DNA of 64,000 bases from Nocardia abscessus NBRC 100374 (GCF_000308455.1 NZ_BAFP01000269.1:1-64000), one strand, 5' to 3'; counted from the first letter of the stretch, positions 27,501-36,879 are shown. The notes: generated from the letters alone by a model not told the origin. Program-made: numbers and translations.

Positions 27501-28748
27501 TCAGTTCCTTGCGTCTGGTGCCGGATGGTCGTCGACTGGCGGGTTGCGGTGTAACCAGGTGGCGTAACGCTGGGCCAGTGGCGCGGCGCTGAGTCCGTGG
27601 GTCAAGACCGACAGCCCGATCGTGACGACGGCGGTGGCCAGGAGCAGATCTTGGTGGGGTAGTTCTCGGTGTTCTTCCAGGATCAGGATTACGAAGACGA
27701 TGGTGGCCAGCCCACGGGGGCCGAACCAGCCGACGAAGGCGACGGTCGGAACTCGGGCGTGGGTGCCGAGCATCGACAATCCGACGGGAAGTATCCGGAC
27801 CGCGGTCAGGCTCAACACGGCGTACCCGAACACGCTCCAGGACAGGTGGCCGAGGGCAGGACCGAGCAGCACGGCACCGAACACGATGAAAGTCACGGCG
27901 TCGAACAGGTCACCGGCATCGTCGAGTAGGTCGGCCGGTACATCGCCGTTTGCGTTGTGCCGACAGATCCTCCCGAACGCCAGGCCGCCGACGAAGGCGG
28001 CGATGAAACCCGACCCGCCGAGCGGTACGGCGATGGTGTAGGCGAGCGCGGCGGCGGTGAGGGGAACGATCTGCGTCCACGCACGGTCGATCGTGTGGTG
28101 CCGCTCGGCAGCGACCAGGACTGCGGCGGCGATTGTCCCGGCACCGACACCGGCCGCGATGCCGTACCCGACTTGTTCGCCGACCAACCGGGCGGCAGCG
28201 CCATGACCGATGGCGCCGGCTTCGGTTTGGGCGAGTGCCAGCACGATCAAGAACAAGGGCACGCAGATTCCGTCGTTGAGGCCGCTTTCGACGTTCAACC
28301 CTTGCCGCACTCGCGAGGGTAGGACCGGCAGCGTGACCACGGCCTGCCCGAGGGCAGCGTCGGTGGGGGCAAGGACTACCGCGAGCAGGAGCGCTTCAGC
28401 CCAGGTGAGCTCACCCAGCACGATAAGCGCCGCACCGAACCCGGCAACGATCGTCAATGGCAGACCGATGCCGAGCAGCCGTGCCGGCAGGGAGATAGCG
28501 GCCCGGAGCGCGGTCAGGTCCACTTGCGAGGCGTCGGAGAACAGCACCAACGCGAGTGTTATCTCGGCAAGGAGTTTGACGGTCTCGGCAGTTGTTTCCA
28601 CCTCGATCAGCCCCACCGCTGCGTTTCCGAGTACCAGACCACCAGCGGTGAAGATGATCGGCGCGGTGATCGGTGTACCCGTGATACGCCCGGAGATCGC
28701 CGCGAAGGCCAGCAGTATCGCGGCGATCGCGGGTAGTGCCCACATCAC
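27501..28748 (-). CDS. Cation/proton antiporter (CPA1 type)
   Basis: A 415-aa protein of about 12 membrane helices. Family landmarks: LALVLFSDASQVDL, AVVLAPTDAALGQAVV (the helix with the ion-binding Asp), VESGLNDGICVPLF (the ND pair) and FVGWFGPRGLATIVF. It exchanges Na+ or K+ for H+. The C-terminal cytoplasmic tail is short. Two adjacent ATGs are possible starts. Confidence 0.9.
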   Translation of the reverse strand: MMWALPAIAAILLAFAAISGRITGTPITAPIIFTAGGLVLGNAAVGLIEVETTAETVKLLAEITLALVLFSDASQVDLTALRAAISLPARLLGIGLPLTIVAGFGAALIVLGELTWAEALLLAVVLAPTDAALGQAVVTLPVLPSRVRQGLNVESGLNDGICVPLFLIVLALAQTEAGAIGHGAAARLVGEQVGYGIAAGVGAGTIAAAVLVAAERHHTIDRAWTQIVPLTAAALAYTIAVPLGGSGFIAAFVGGLAFGRICRHNANGDVPADLLDDAGDLFDAVTFIVFGAVLLGPALGHLSWSVFGYAVLSLTAVRILPVGLSMLGTHARVPTVAFVGWFGPRGLATIVFVILILEEHRELPHQDLLLATAVVTIGLSVLTHGLSAAPLAQRYATWLHRNPPVDDHPAPDARN

Positions 28749-29252
28749 CGTGACATCGCAGTGGCTGCCTGGAATTCTGTTGCCATCGCGGATCTCTTCC
28801 AGTTCAACGAGGCGCCATGGATCTTGGTCGCGGCTTCTGGAAGGGCTTCGGTGCTTGCAGCATCGACCGGGTCCGGTTGTCGCACCGGTTGATCTGAGAA
28901 CCTGGTGATCGACGCGGAAGCGGGCGCGAATCGATGCTCATCTCGGTTGTCCTCCCGAACCAGGGCGGTGTGGAACCTCGATCGACAACAGACTGCTCCA
29001 GCGGCGGTTGCGCGCGCATCACCCGCAACAGGTGAAGGCGGGGGACGCCCTCGGCAGTTCGACTCGCCACGTGGCGTCAACTCGGCGAACTCGAGACCCA
29101 AGGCGTGCTCACCGAGGCAGAATTCAACGCGCAGGTCACTTCACCCAGGACAAAGTCATTATCGACAATTTTCATACTCGTGACCGGGCCGATACGGTTT
29201 CTCGCCGGGCGAGGGCTAGCGCCCATAGCGTCGATTCTGTTTGAATTGTTGC
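28749..29252. other. Intergenic region with a SHOCT gene remnant
   Basis: 504 bp. At about 29072-29140 on the plus strand the DNA reads WRQLGELETQGVLTEAEFNAQ, a clear SHOCT helix pair without a start codon or upstream domain. The frame continues without stop up to the amidotransferase. It is the end of a lost SHOCT gene. The rest shows no gene. Confidence 0.6.
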
Positions 29253-30086
29253 ATGTGCCGGTGGATGGCGTATTCGGGTGAGCCGATTCTTGTCGAGGAT
29301 CTGTTGTTCCGCCCTGAACATTCCCTGATCGATCAGAGTCTGCACTCACGTATGGGAGAGACCACCACCAATGGTGACGGCTTCGGTGTCGGCTGGTACG
29401 GCGAGGGCACTGAACCGGCGGTGTACAAGGGCATCGAACCGGCCTGGAACGACAGCAATCTGCGGGAGATCGCCGGCCAGGTACGAGCATCGATGTTGCT
29501 CTCGCACGTGCGATCCTCGACCGGGACCGCAGTGCAACGCAGCAATTGTCATCCATTTCGGCACGGGAAATGGTTGTGGGTGCACAACGGCGTCCTACGC
29601 GGCTTCCGCGATATCAGGCGCGACCTGTTGATGGCCGTCGACCCGGCGCTCTTCCTCGACATCGAGGGGTCCACGGACACGGAAGCCCTGTTCTACCTTG
29701 CCCTGACGTTCGGTCTCGTGGATGACCCCTTCGATGGCGTCGCCCGCGCGGTTGGCTTCGTCGAAGATGTCGGGCACGCGAACGGGGTCGAGCATCCGGT
29801 TCAGATGACCGTCGCGACCACCAACGGCGAATTTCTCTGGGTGTTCCGATATTCCAGCGAGCGGCGAACGCGGTCGCTGTTCTTCTCCACCGAGGTCTCC
29901 CAGCTGCGCGCACTGCACCCCGAAATCGAGGTCCTGCGCGAACTGGGCGGCGAAACCCGCTTCGTGGTGTCCGAGCCCCTGCGCGACCTCGAGGGCGCGT
30001 GGAACGAAGTGCCGGAATCGTCGGCGGCTGTGGTGGGACCCGGCACCGCCGCGATTCGGCCTTTTGCGCCGATCTCACCGGTCTGA
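29253..30086 (+). CDS. Class II glutamine amidotransferase
   Basis: A 277-aa Ntn-type amidotransferase (GATase type 2, EgtC/YafJ-like). The ATG is followed directly by the catalytic Cys (MCRWMAYSG), exposed after Met removal. NGDGFGVGWYG, SHVRSSTG and HPFRHGKWLWVHNG are substrate-pocket motifs of the family. An upstream TTG would bury the Cys, so the ATG is chosen. It stands alone, so no ergothioneine operon is implied. Confidence 0.9.
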   Translation: MCRWMAYSGEPILVEDLLFRPEHSLIDQSLHSRMGETTTNGDGFGVGWYGEGTEPAVYKGIEPAWNDSNLREIAGQVRASMLLSHVRSSTGTAVQRSNCHPFRHGKWLWVHNGVLRGFRDIRRDLLMAVDPALFLDIEGSTDTEALFYLALTFGLVDDPFDGVARAVGFVEDVGHANGVEHPVQMTVATTNGEFLWVFRYSSERRTRSLFFSTEVSQLRALHPEIEVLRELGGETRFVVSEPLRDLEGAWNEVPESSAAVVGPGTAAIRPFAPISPV

Positions 30087-30589
30087 GTTCGGAGTTCGGC
30101 ACAACGCCGATATCGAGTAAGGTCGCCGACTCGTATCTCCGGTAGCGGCTTCGTGGTCGGGCCCGCGCCGTAACCCGCTGTGCTGCGGCCTCCAACGAGG
30201 TCGTGGTCCACGAATCACGGACGATCTGCGGCGGTACGGCCCGAGGTGAACGGTTGCGGTGTCGCGCTGTCGAACAGGGAAACCAGGACTGGTTGCTGTC
30301 CGGCCGGTGCACTGCCCGCGGCTACGGCGACCTGCTCACGGTATCGGGAGGCCAGTTCGTCCGCCTTGTCGCGCACATCGACGATCTCGCCGAGTGGTCT
30401 CGAATGGATGTTTCGCCGAGTGACAAGAGGGCTGTCCGTCCAGAGCGGAGGAGAAGTGACGAAAGCGAGAAGACGCCACTTCCCGCCACATTCAACATAT
30501 AGCGGACCGGGGGGCTTGCGGCAAGACCCCGGTCGTGCCGCAGAATTGCCGGCCGAGAGCCCGAACCGGCGGAAATGGGGAGTTACGAA
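30087..30589. other. Intergenic region, no gene seen
   Basis: About 500 bp between the amidotransferase and the glycosyltransferase. Open frames here lack actinobacterial codon bias and recognisable domains. AT-richer sequence near 30460-30505 could hold the glycosyltransferase promoter. Confidence 0.35.
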
Positions 30590-31816
30590 GTGCGCGTGTT
30601 GTTGACGACGTGGGGATCACGCGGGGACGTCGAACCGCTGGCGGGACTTGCGGTGGCGTTGCGGGAACTCGGCGCCGAGGCGCGGGTCTGCGCGCCGCCG
30701 GACGAGGAGTTCGCGAAGCTGCTGGAGCGTGTCGGTGTGCCGCTGGTGCCGCTCGGCCCGACGGTGCCCTCGGTCGTCGCCAACCCGAAGCCACCGACGG
30801 CGCAAGATGCGTTCCGGCTCGCTCCCGCGCTGGTCGCCGCGCGGTTCGACACGCTCACCGCAGCGGCCGAGGGATGTGACGCGCTGTTGGCGACCGGCCT
30901 GATGCCGGCCGGCGCACGGGACGTGGCCGAGAAACTGGGCATCCGCTACGTGCTCGCGTGCTTCCACATCTATGGACTGCCGTCGCGGCACTTCCCTCCG
31001 GGGAGACGGCCGGGCACACCGTCCCCGCAGGAAGAGACCGACAACCGGGTGCTGTGGGCGCAGGACGCACAGCGGGTGAACGACTTGTACGGCGAGGCGC
31101 TGAACAGTCATCGGGCGGCGATCGGCCTGCCACCGGTGGACAACGTCCGCGACTACGTTTTCACCGGCCAGCCGTGGCTGGCGGCGGACGCGACGCTGTG
31201 TCCGTCGCAGGGCATGACGGACCTCGACGTCGTGCAGACCGGGGCGTGGATCCTGCCCGACGACCGCCCGCTCCCGAACGGTCTGAAGGCGTTCCTGGAC
31301 GCCGGTGCACCACCGGTGTATGTGGGCTTGGGCAGCATGGCCGCATACGCCCTGAAGGACATCGCCCGGGTGGCCATCGAGGCGGCCCGTGCGCAGGGCC
31401 GCCGCGTCGTCCTCGCCCGCGGCTGGGCCGAACTGGCCCCGATCGACGACGTCGATGACTGCTTCGTCGTCGGCGAGGTCAACCAGCAGGCACTGTTCCG
31501 TAGGGTGGCCGCGGTCGTGCACCATGGCGGCGCGGGCACCACCACGACGGCAGCCCGAGCCGGCGCGCCCCAGGTGATCGTGCCCCAGATCGCGGACCAG
31601 CCGTACTGGGCCGCCCGAGTGGCCGAGCTGGGCATCGGTGTTGCGCACGAGGGCTCGACGCCGACCATCGATTCCCTGTCCGCCGCGCTCACCACGGCCC
31701 TGGCCCCCGAGACCCGAACGCGAGCCAGGACCGTGGCCGGTGCGATCCGAGCCGACGGCGCGACGGTGGCCGCGAAACTGCTCCTCGACGCAGCCAGCCG
31801 GAAAAGCCGCACGTAA
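30590..31816 (+). CDS. Glycosyltransferase, GT1 / UGT-like
   Basis: A 408-aa GT-B glycosyltransferase. It opens VRVLLTTWGSRGDVEPLAGLA (the acceptor-domain start of the vancomycin-type group) and carries the nucleotide-sugar motif VVHHGGAGTTTTAARAGAPQVIVPQ in the C-terminal half. The GTG is chosen since GGGGAG lies 7 nt upstream and similarity starts here; an ATG five codons earlier is possible. It probably transfers a sugar to a lipid or small hydrophobic acceptor. No partner genes are nearby. Confidence 0.9.
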   Translation: MRVLLTTWGSRGDVEPLAGLAVALRELGAEARVCAPPDEEFAKLLERVGVPLVPLGPTVPSVVANPKPPTAQDAFRLAPALVAARFDTLTAAAEGCDALLATGLMPAGARDVAEKLGIRYVLACFHIYGLPSRHFPPGRRPGTPSPQEETDNRVLWAQDAQRVNDLYGEALNSHRAAIGLPPVDNVRDYVFTGQPWLAADATLCPSQGMTDLDVVQTGAWILPDDRPLPNGLKAFLDAGAPPVYVGLGSMAAYALKDIARVAIEAARAQGRRVVLARGWAELAPIDDVDDCFVVGEVNQQALFRRVAAVVHHGGAGTTTTAARAGAPQVIVPQIADQPYWAARVAELGIGVAHEGSTPTIDSLSAALTTALAPETRTRARTVAGAIRADGATVAAKLLLDAASRKSRT

Positions 31817-31828
31817 CTTGCTGCTGAC

Positions 31829-32206
31829 TCAGTTAGTGTGCGGGTGGTTCTTGTGGGGGTGCCTGATGGAGTCGCCACCCTTTGTCTCGTGCAGCCGGCC
31901 GAGCCGGCTGGCGAGCAGATGCGCCATGCTCTCGGCCGCGCCCCGGCAGGCGTCATCGATCGTCGCGGCGTTGTGAGTCACCGCGACCGGCTGCTGACCG
32001 ATTGGACGAGCCTGCAGCACGCATCGCTTGTCGTCCGGTCCGCCTTTGCCCGCGTTCTGGTCACTGAGGTGGGCTTCGACGCTGGTGATCTGGTCGCTGA
32101 AGCGCTCGAGCGTCGACGCGATCTCCTCCTCGACGTACCGGATCAGCTTTTCGCCGCTGTCGATGTTACTGTCGGTGTTGATCTGAATCTGCATGTGCGT
32201 ATCCAT
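31829..32206 (-). CDS. HPF/RaiA-like ribosome-associated protein
   Basis: A 125-aa protein with the short HPF fold pattern: MQIQINTDSNIDSGEKLIRYVEEEI, then RFSDQITSVEAHLSDQNAGKGGPDD and CVLQARPIGQQPVAVTHNAATIDDACRGA. It probably binds or hibernates ribosomes under stress, or is a related single-domain protein. The start could be this ATG or the Met at 32194. It ends 12 bp from the convergent glycosyltransferase. Confidence 0.75.
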   Translation of the reverse strand: MDTHMQIQINTDSNIDSGEKLIRYVEEEIASTLERFSDQITSVEAHLSDQNAGKGGPDDKRCVLQARPIGQQPVAVTHNAATIDDACRGAAESMAHLLASRLGRLHETKGGDSIRHPHKNHPHTN

Positions 32207-32508
32207 TCCGGTAGGTGGCAACTATTACTCGGACGGAAGCGAATGGTGTTCGTCGTCGACTCCGCCGCCGTAGCGTGCTCCGCGTATACCCCCGGTGCTC
32301 ACCGTAATCCCCGATGATCATCGGACTGCGCGGTCTGGGTCGCCCAACTGTTGGCGAAAGCGATGCCCCGGAGTTCCAAGGCGCCTATGAGGGCCTGGAC
32401 GCCGCCTGGGCCCGCGGGCAGCGCCTCGCCTCGCCGTAATCCGGTGATGGTCCCGCCGCTGCTCGTCATCGGCGGGACCCTCGGTAGACCGGAACGCAGT
32501 TCTCGGTG
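32207..32508. other. Intergenic region with possible 41-aa ORF
   Basis: 302 bp. The plus strand holds a small frame at 32314-32439 (MIIGLRGLGRPTVGESD, ending QRLASP) without a clear ribosome site; it may be a remnant. A strong hairpin at 32449-32479 lies just beyond the MFS stop on the minus strand. Confidence 0.35.
32449..32479 (-). terminator. Hairpin after the MFS gene
   Basis: GGTCCCGCCG and CGGCGGGACC form a perfect 10-bp stem around an 11-nt loop, 30 bp past the MFS stop. No T-run follows on the minus strand. Confidence 0.5.
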
Positions 32509-34107
32509 TCAATGTGCGGTGCCGCCGGTGGCCGGGGTGCGACCGTGCTTCATCACCAGCGCGAGCGAGAGGGCAAGCACCGATGCGGCCGCGCAGACCC
32601 AGAAGCCCAACCGGTAGCCGTGATCACCGAACAGGTCGGGCAGCAGGGTGGCCGGTCGGGCTTGCCCGCCGACGCTCACCAGCGCGCTCATGCCGTTGTT
32701 GTGCAGGAACGCGGTGACGATGGCCAGACCGATCGCCACACCCATGGACTGCATCACACCGAGCATGCCGAGGCTGATGCCCTGTTGTTCCTGTGGAACC
32801 GCCTCGACCAGCAGGATCGGCATGCAGGCGTAGTACATGCCGAATCCGATGCTGAAGATCGAGTTCACGATCAGGAAGTTGATGGTGGTCAGCGGCAGCA
32901 GCGCGAACGCGATCCCCGCGCCTGCGAAGATGAACAGGGCGAGGACCAGCGGCAAGCGGGCGCCGACGCGCTTGGCCAGCAGACCCGCCACCGCGCCGAA
33001 GATCATCGTGATCACCGAACCGAGCAGCGCGATCCGGAAGGCGAACTCGAGCAGGGTGTACCCGCTGCCGTAGGTGTAGCCGGGATCGAGGGCGACCTGT
33101 ACCGCCTCGGGCGGCAGCGCCTGACCTGTCATCGCCTGGATCTCGGCCAGCGTGCCCTGGCCGACGCCATCGACGACCGTCGACTCCGGTGGGGTCTGGG
33201 CCATATAGGCGATGGCGTAGGAGACGATGCCGATCTGCAGGGAAGCCAGGAGCGCACCGGCGAGAACCAGCGCGACGCGCGGGTGGAACAGCAGCTTCAT
33301 GTCCATGATCGGTGTCGACACGCGCTTTTCGACGACGACGAACACCACGAGTAGCGTGATGCCCGCGATCAGCCAGACCAGCGTGGTCGCATTCGCCCAA
33401 CCCCAGTCGTGGCCCTTGTCGACGTAGATCAGGGTGAGGGCGGCGCCGCCGGACAGCAACGCGGCGCCGACGACGTCGATGCGCTCGGGAACTCGCAGCT
33501 TGGATTCGGGCACGATGAACCACACCAGCGGCAGCATCACCAGGGTGAACGCGGCGAGCACCCAGAAGATGGCTCGCCAGCTGTGATTGTCGACCAGGTA
33601 GCCGCCCAGGATGGGGCCCGCGATGGAGGCGACACCGAAACCGGTCGCCGTGAGACCGAGTGCGAGCGGAACCATGTTGCGCGGCATCAGGTCTCGGATG
33701 AGACCGTAAGCGATCACCGCGGTCGCGATGGCGGTGGCCTGCAGGCAGCGACCGAACAGGAAGACGGCCCAGTTCGAAGTGGTCGCGTCGAGCACGCAGC
33801 CGATGACGAACAGAGCGCCGCAGATGAGGAACATCCGCTTCTTGCCCCACACGTCACTCATCTTGCCGATCAATGGCGACGCGGCCGCGCCGATCAACCC
33901 GAAAACGATGATGGCCCAGTTGATATCGGCCCCAACGCCGGGGAAGCTCGGCGCGATCTTCTGTAGTGCCGCCGCGACGATCGTGTACTGCATCGGGGCG
34001 ATCTCGGAGAACAGGACGATCACGGCCAGCACCGTAAAAATCCTTGCGCGCGAGACGCCGTCGAGCCGACCGGTGTCGTTGTCGAGTTGAGAGGTTCTGG
34101 TGGACAT
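32509..34107 (-). CDS. MFS transporter, DHA2 type (locus B)
   Basis: A 532-aa, 14-helix major facilitator. Marks: GKMSDVWGKKRMFL (loop 2-3), LGLTATGFGVASIAGPILGGYL (motif C) and a long extracytoplasmic loop between helices (ESTVVDGVGQGT to DPGYTYGSGY). The ATG has CGGAG 9 nt upstream. It lies third in an operon behind lipase and the GH3 remnant, so it might export or import a product of those enzymes; that is inference. Confidence 0.9.
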   Translation of the reverse strand: MSTRTSQLDNDTGRLDGVSRARIFTVLAVIVLFSEIAPMQYTIVAAALQKIAPSFPGVGADINWAIIVFGLIGAAASPLIGKMSDVWGKKRMFLICGALFVIGCVLDATTSNWAVFLFGRCLQATAIATAVIAYGLIRDLMPRNMVPLALGLTATGFGVASIAGPILGGYLVDNHSWRAIFWVLAAFTLVMLPLVWFIVPESKLRVPERIDVVGAALLSGGAALTLIYVDKGHDWGWANATTLVWLIAGITLLVVFVVVEKRVSTPIMDMKLLFHPRVALVLAGALLASLQIGIVSYAIAYMAQTPPESTVVDGVGQGTLAEIQAMTGQALPPEAVQVALDPGYTYGSGYTLLEFAFRIALLGSVITMIFGAVAGLLAKRVGARLPLVLALFIFAGAGIAFALLPLTTINFLIVNSIFSIGFGMYYACMPILLVEAVPQEQQGISLGMLGVMQSMGVAIGLAIVTAFLHNNGMSALVSVGGQARPATLLPDLFGDHGYRLGFWVCAAASVLALSLALVMKHGRTPATGGTAH

Positions 34108-34157
34108 GGCCACACTCCGTTGTTCGGGAGCTGCGTTCGAGATGGTCGATCGGTGGG

Positions 34158-34436
34158 TCAATAGATGTAGGCGGTGTGGGGGAGGTCGGCCATCTCGGCG
34201 GTGAGCAGCGCCGGGTCCCAGGTCGCGGCGACAGCCGTACCGGAGGGCAGGCTCACCGAAGGATCGCGTTCGTCCCAGTTCTCGCCACGCCCACCGGAGG
34301 GTCCGTCCGAGACCGGCATCTCGGCGAGTCCGATCGCGGGGTCAGCGGCCATCCGGAACAGACTCGCCCCGGAAATCAGCCGTAGCTTGCCGTCCAGATC
34401 CAGCTCGGCGAGTAGTTCCTCGATGTGGTCTTCCAT
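34158..34436 (-). pseudogene. Truncated GH3 glucosidase (locus B copy)
   Basis: A 92-aa frame whose first 75 residues follow the intact GH3 at 304-2688 closely (EELLAELDLDGKLRLISGA, SDGPSGGRGENWDERDP). After WDPALL it jumps to LTAEMA, about 50 residues on in the intact copy, and then straight to the last residues DLPHTAY. At least two internal deletions have therefore removed the KHY segment, the SDW nucleophile and all later domains. The frame is kept open to the native stop. It lies 25 bp downstream of the intact lipase. Confidence 0.88.
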
Positions 34437-34461
34437 GAAGAGTGCAGCAGCCTTTCCTCGG

Positions 34462-35475
34462 TCAGCGGGTGATGGTGCTGGCCTGATCGGACCAGTGGGG
34501 GTTGTGCAGCAGTTCGCCGGTGTCGGCGAGGAACGCCTCGCGGGCGGCCGAATCGCCGCGCAGCCGGTCCATGAACCAGGCGGTCAGGTAGCCGAGGTAG
34601 CGGTAGACGCCCTCGGTGCAGCTGTAGTTGGTGCAGTCCGGTTGGCCCTGGATGTCGTTGTGCTGGGCGCCCACCACCGCCGCGCGGACCTTGGGTAGAT
34701 CGGCGGGCAGCGCGTCGTAGTACGCCCGCATCGACTGCAGACCGATCAGCTCCGGCGGGAGTTGCTGTGTCGCGGGCGAGATACCGTCGGCCGAACCGTT
34801 GACCAGCAGCACCGAACCCGAGGTCACCGCGGTGGGGTCGATACAGGCGCTCCGGCCGTCGACGGACGGCAGCGACGCACAGGCCGCCGACAACGGCATC
34901 TCGAGGGTCACCGCGGTGCTGACGGCGCCGCCGCCGCGCGCGAGGGCGTTGATCGCGCCGAGGCCGCCCTGTGAATGCCCCGTCGCCCCGGCCGCGGCGG
35001 TGTCGATCTTGCCGCGGAAGATGCTGTTCGGGTCGCTGTTCTGGCCGGCCAGGTACCGCACCGCGTCGAGCATCTGGATACCGGTACCGGTGTCGGTCCG
35101 GTCGGCGGCGATGACCACGAACCCCCACGACGCGAGGTGCGAGAGCAGATACGCGTATTCGCGTGGGTGGGCCATAGTGCCGTTGCCCCAGGTGATGACC
35201 GGGTGGACGGCCCCGCCCGCCCCGAGGTCGGCCGGATACCAGATGTCGTAGGTGTCGCCGGTCGACGTGCAACAGTCGACGCCGGTCCGCTCGGCCACCG
35301 CCCACGGGCCCGGCGCGTAATAGGTGGCTTCGATCTGGGCACCGGGTTGATAGGACGGCGTCGCCGCCGCCGGTGTCACCCCGGTCGCCGCGGCGACGAG
35401 CAGCGAGAGAGAGGTCAGCGCGACCCGCACGCCACTGCGCGGGCGCCGACCGGACGGGACATTGTTGTTGCTCAC
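34462..35475 (-). CDS. Secreted alpha/beta-hydrolase lipase/esterase (locus B copy)
   Basis: A 337-aa protein with a signal peptide (VRVALTSLSLLVAAATGVTPAAA). The fold resembles chlorophyllase/cutinase-like esterases: VHPVITWGNGT, SHLASWGFVVIAADRTDTG, the nucleophile elbow GHSQGGLGAINA, an acid region LLVNGSADGISP and a His in GAQHNDIQG. Paired Cys in the C-terminal part fit an exported protein. The GTG is chosen because it matches the start region of the locus A copy; longer frames exist. It heads an operon with the GH3 remnant and MFS. Confidence 0.88.
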   Translation of the reverse strand: MSNNNVPSGRRPRSGVRVALTSLSLLVAAATGVTPAAATPSYQPGAQIEATYYAPGPWAVAERTGVDCCTSTGDTYDIWYPADLGAGGAVHPVITWGNGTMAHPREYAYLLSHLASWGFVVIAADRTDTGTGIQMLDAVRYLAGQNSDPNSIFRGKIDTAAAGATGHSQGGLGAINALARGGGAVSTAVTLEMPLSAACASLPSVDGRSACIDPTAVTSGSVLLVNGSADGISPATQQLPPELIGLQSMRAYYDALPADLPKVRAAVVGAQHNDIQGQPDCTNYSCTEGVYRYLGYLTAWFMDRLRGDSAAREAFLADTGELLHNPHWSDQASTITR

Positions 35476-35526
35476 GATGTCGGACGATAGGGAGATGAAC
35501 AGCTGCGTAAATCGCTCCGGGCCGTC

Positions 35527-35542
35527 TTGCAGACTGTTGCAG
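35527..35542. promoter_or_regulatory. Palindromic operator candidate upstream of lipase B
   Basis: TTGCAGACTGTTGCAG differs by one base from the operators at 3165 and 6965. It lies 51 bp before the lipase start, the same distance as in locus A, which supports a conserved function. Confidence 0.6.
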
Positions 35543-35640
35543 ACACCCGACGGGGGCATATCGGCGAAGTAGAACTGTTGACCGGACTAGCGGACGACAC
35601 CCCGCTGTTGGTGGCCTCAGTTCCTCCGACTGCCCGGTAG

Positions 35641-35667
35641 ACCTCTCTCGTCTGAATCGAGAGAGGT
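35641..35667 (+). promoter_or_regulatory. Perfect 10-bp inverted repeat before the recombinase operon
   Basis: ACCTCTCTCG and CGAGAGAGGT flank a 7-nt spacer. The right arm contains the purine-rich ribosome site of the first recombinase (GTG at 35676), so the hairpin could hide it in mRNA. It could instead be a recombinase core or binding site at the left edge of the mobile module. No second copy was seen at the right side. Confidence 0.55.
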
Positions 35668-35675
35668 GGTGCGGA

Positions 35676-36871
35676 GTGTTCGAGGAGATTGCCGGGACGT
35701 GCGGACTGTTCAGGTGCCGAAGTGGGGGGCGCGTCGTCGCGGTCGTCGACGAGACCGGCGCAGCGGTGGCGCCGATCCACCGGTACTTGATCGATTTCAT
35801 CGCGCAGGGGAACAGCCCGAACTCGGTGCGCAGCTACGCGTTTGCGTTGTTGCGGTGGTGGCGCTGGCTACACGCGGTCGAGGTCGAGTGGGACCGGGCA
35901 ACAGCGACCGAGACCCGAGATCTCGTTCTGTGGTTGGGCTTTGACTCGAAGCCGAGAACCTCGCCGCGGACTCGGTCGCTGGCCACGGCCGGAACGGTCA
36001 ACCCCTGACGCGGAAGCGGTATCTGGATGATCGCTACGCCGCGCGTACGATCAGGCACTCGAATGCGGTGGTGCGTGCGTTCTATGAGTTCTGGATCGAA
36101 ATCGGTGTGGGCCCCTTGATCAACCCCGTGCCGCTCGCCCGCCGTAGCGGCCGCGCGAACGCACATCACAACCGTCTTGAGCCGCACCGTCCCGGAGGCC
36201 GGATCCGCTACAACCCGAAGCTGCCCAGACGCCCGCCCCGCGAGATCGCGGACCCGCAGTGGCAGGCGTTGTTCGCGGCGTTGCGATCGAATCGGGACCG
36301 TGCGGTGCTGGCTCTGGCGGTCAGCACCGCGGCGCGTGCCCAGGAGATCTTGGGAATGCGGGTGGCGGACGTGGACTGGGGTGAGCAGCTTGTCCAGGTG
36401 ATCCGCAAGGGAACGCGAGCGAGCCAGTGGCTTCCGGCCAGCGCGGAGGCGTTCGTCTGGCTGCGGCTCTATCTCGCCGAGCTCGATGCCCCGTTGGATC
36501 CGAGACAGCAGCTGTGGCGGACACTGCGGCGCCGCGACCGTGGCGCGGGATCCCAGTACCAGCCGATGAGTTACGACACGCTGCGCAAGGTTCTCACCCG
36601 CGCCAACGCGGCGTTGGGGACGAACTGGTCGATGCACGACGCCCGCCATACATGCGCGCTGAGGATGGCGCGTGATGAGAATCTGGACGCCAGCGACGTG
36701 CAGATCATCCTGGGCCACGCGCATCTGTCGACCACTGCCGACATCTACTTGCTCTCTCGGGAATTGCATCAAACGGGCGAAATCTGCTGGTTGCCTGATG
36801 GAGAGCGTGGTCGAAACTACCGGGGAGGCGGCGTGGAAATGCCTGTTGGCCAGCCTGTTTGCCTCGACTAG
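35676..36871 (+). pseudogene. Tyrosine recombinase 1, frameshifted
   Basis: Two adjacent frames together encode a recombinase of about 398 aa. The first frame (35676-36008) has the SAM-like N-terminal domain (FIAQGNSPNSVRSYAFALLRWWRWL). The second has the catalytic domain: Arg in STAARAQEILGMR, HDARHTCAL (HxxR), LGHAHLSTTADIYLL with the Tyr. The break is at a run of four C near 36002-36005; one more C would restore TVNPLTRKRYLDDRY. It could be a real mutation, a sequencing error or slippage. It is the first gene of a five-gene operon. Confidence 0.85.
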
Positions 36872-36879
36872 CCCATTTG

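Noticed and set aside
304..35475. Locus A/B duplication as assembly artefact
   Set aside because: The paired genes differ by many substitutions (for example AKLDLQGK versus AELDLDGK), so they are not collapsed or duplicated reads.
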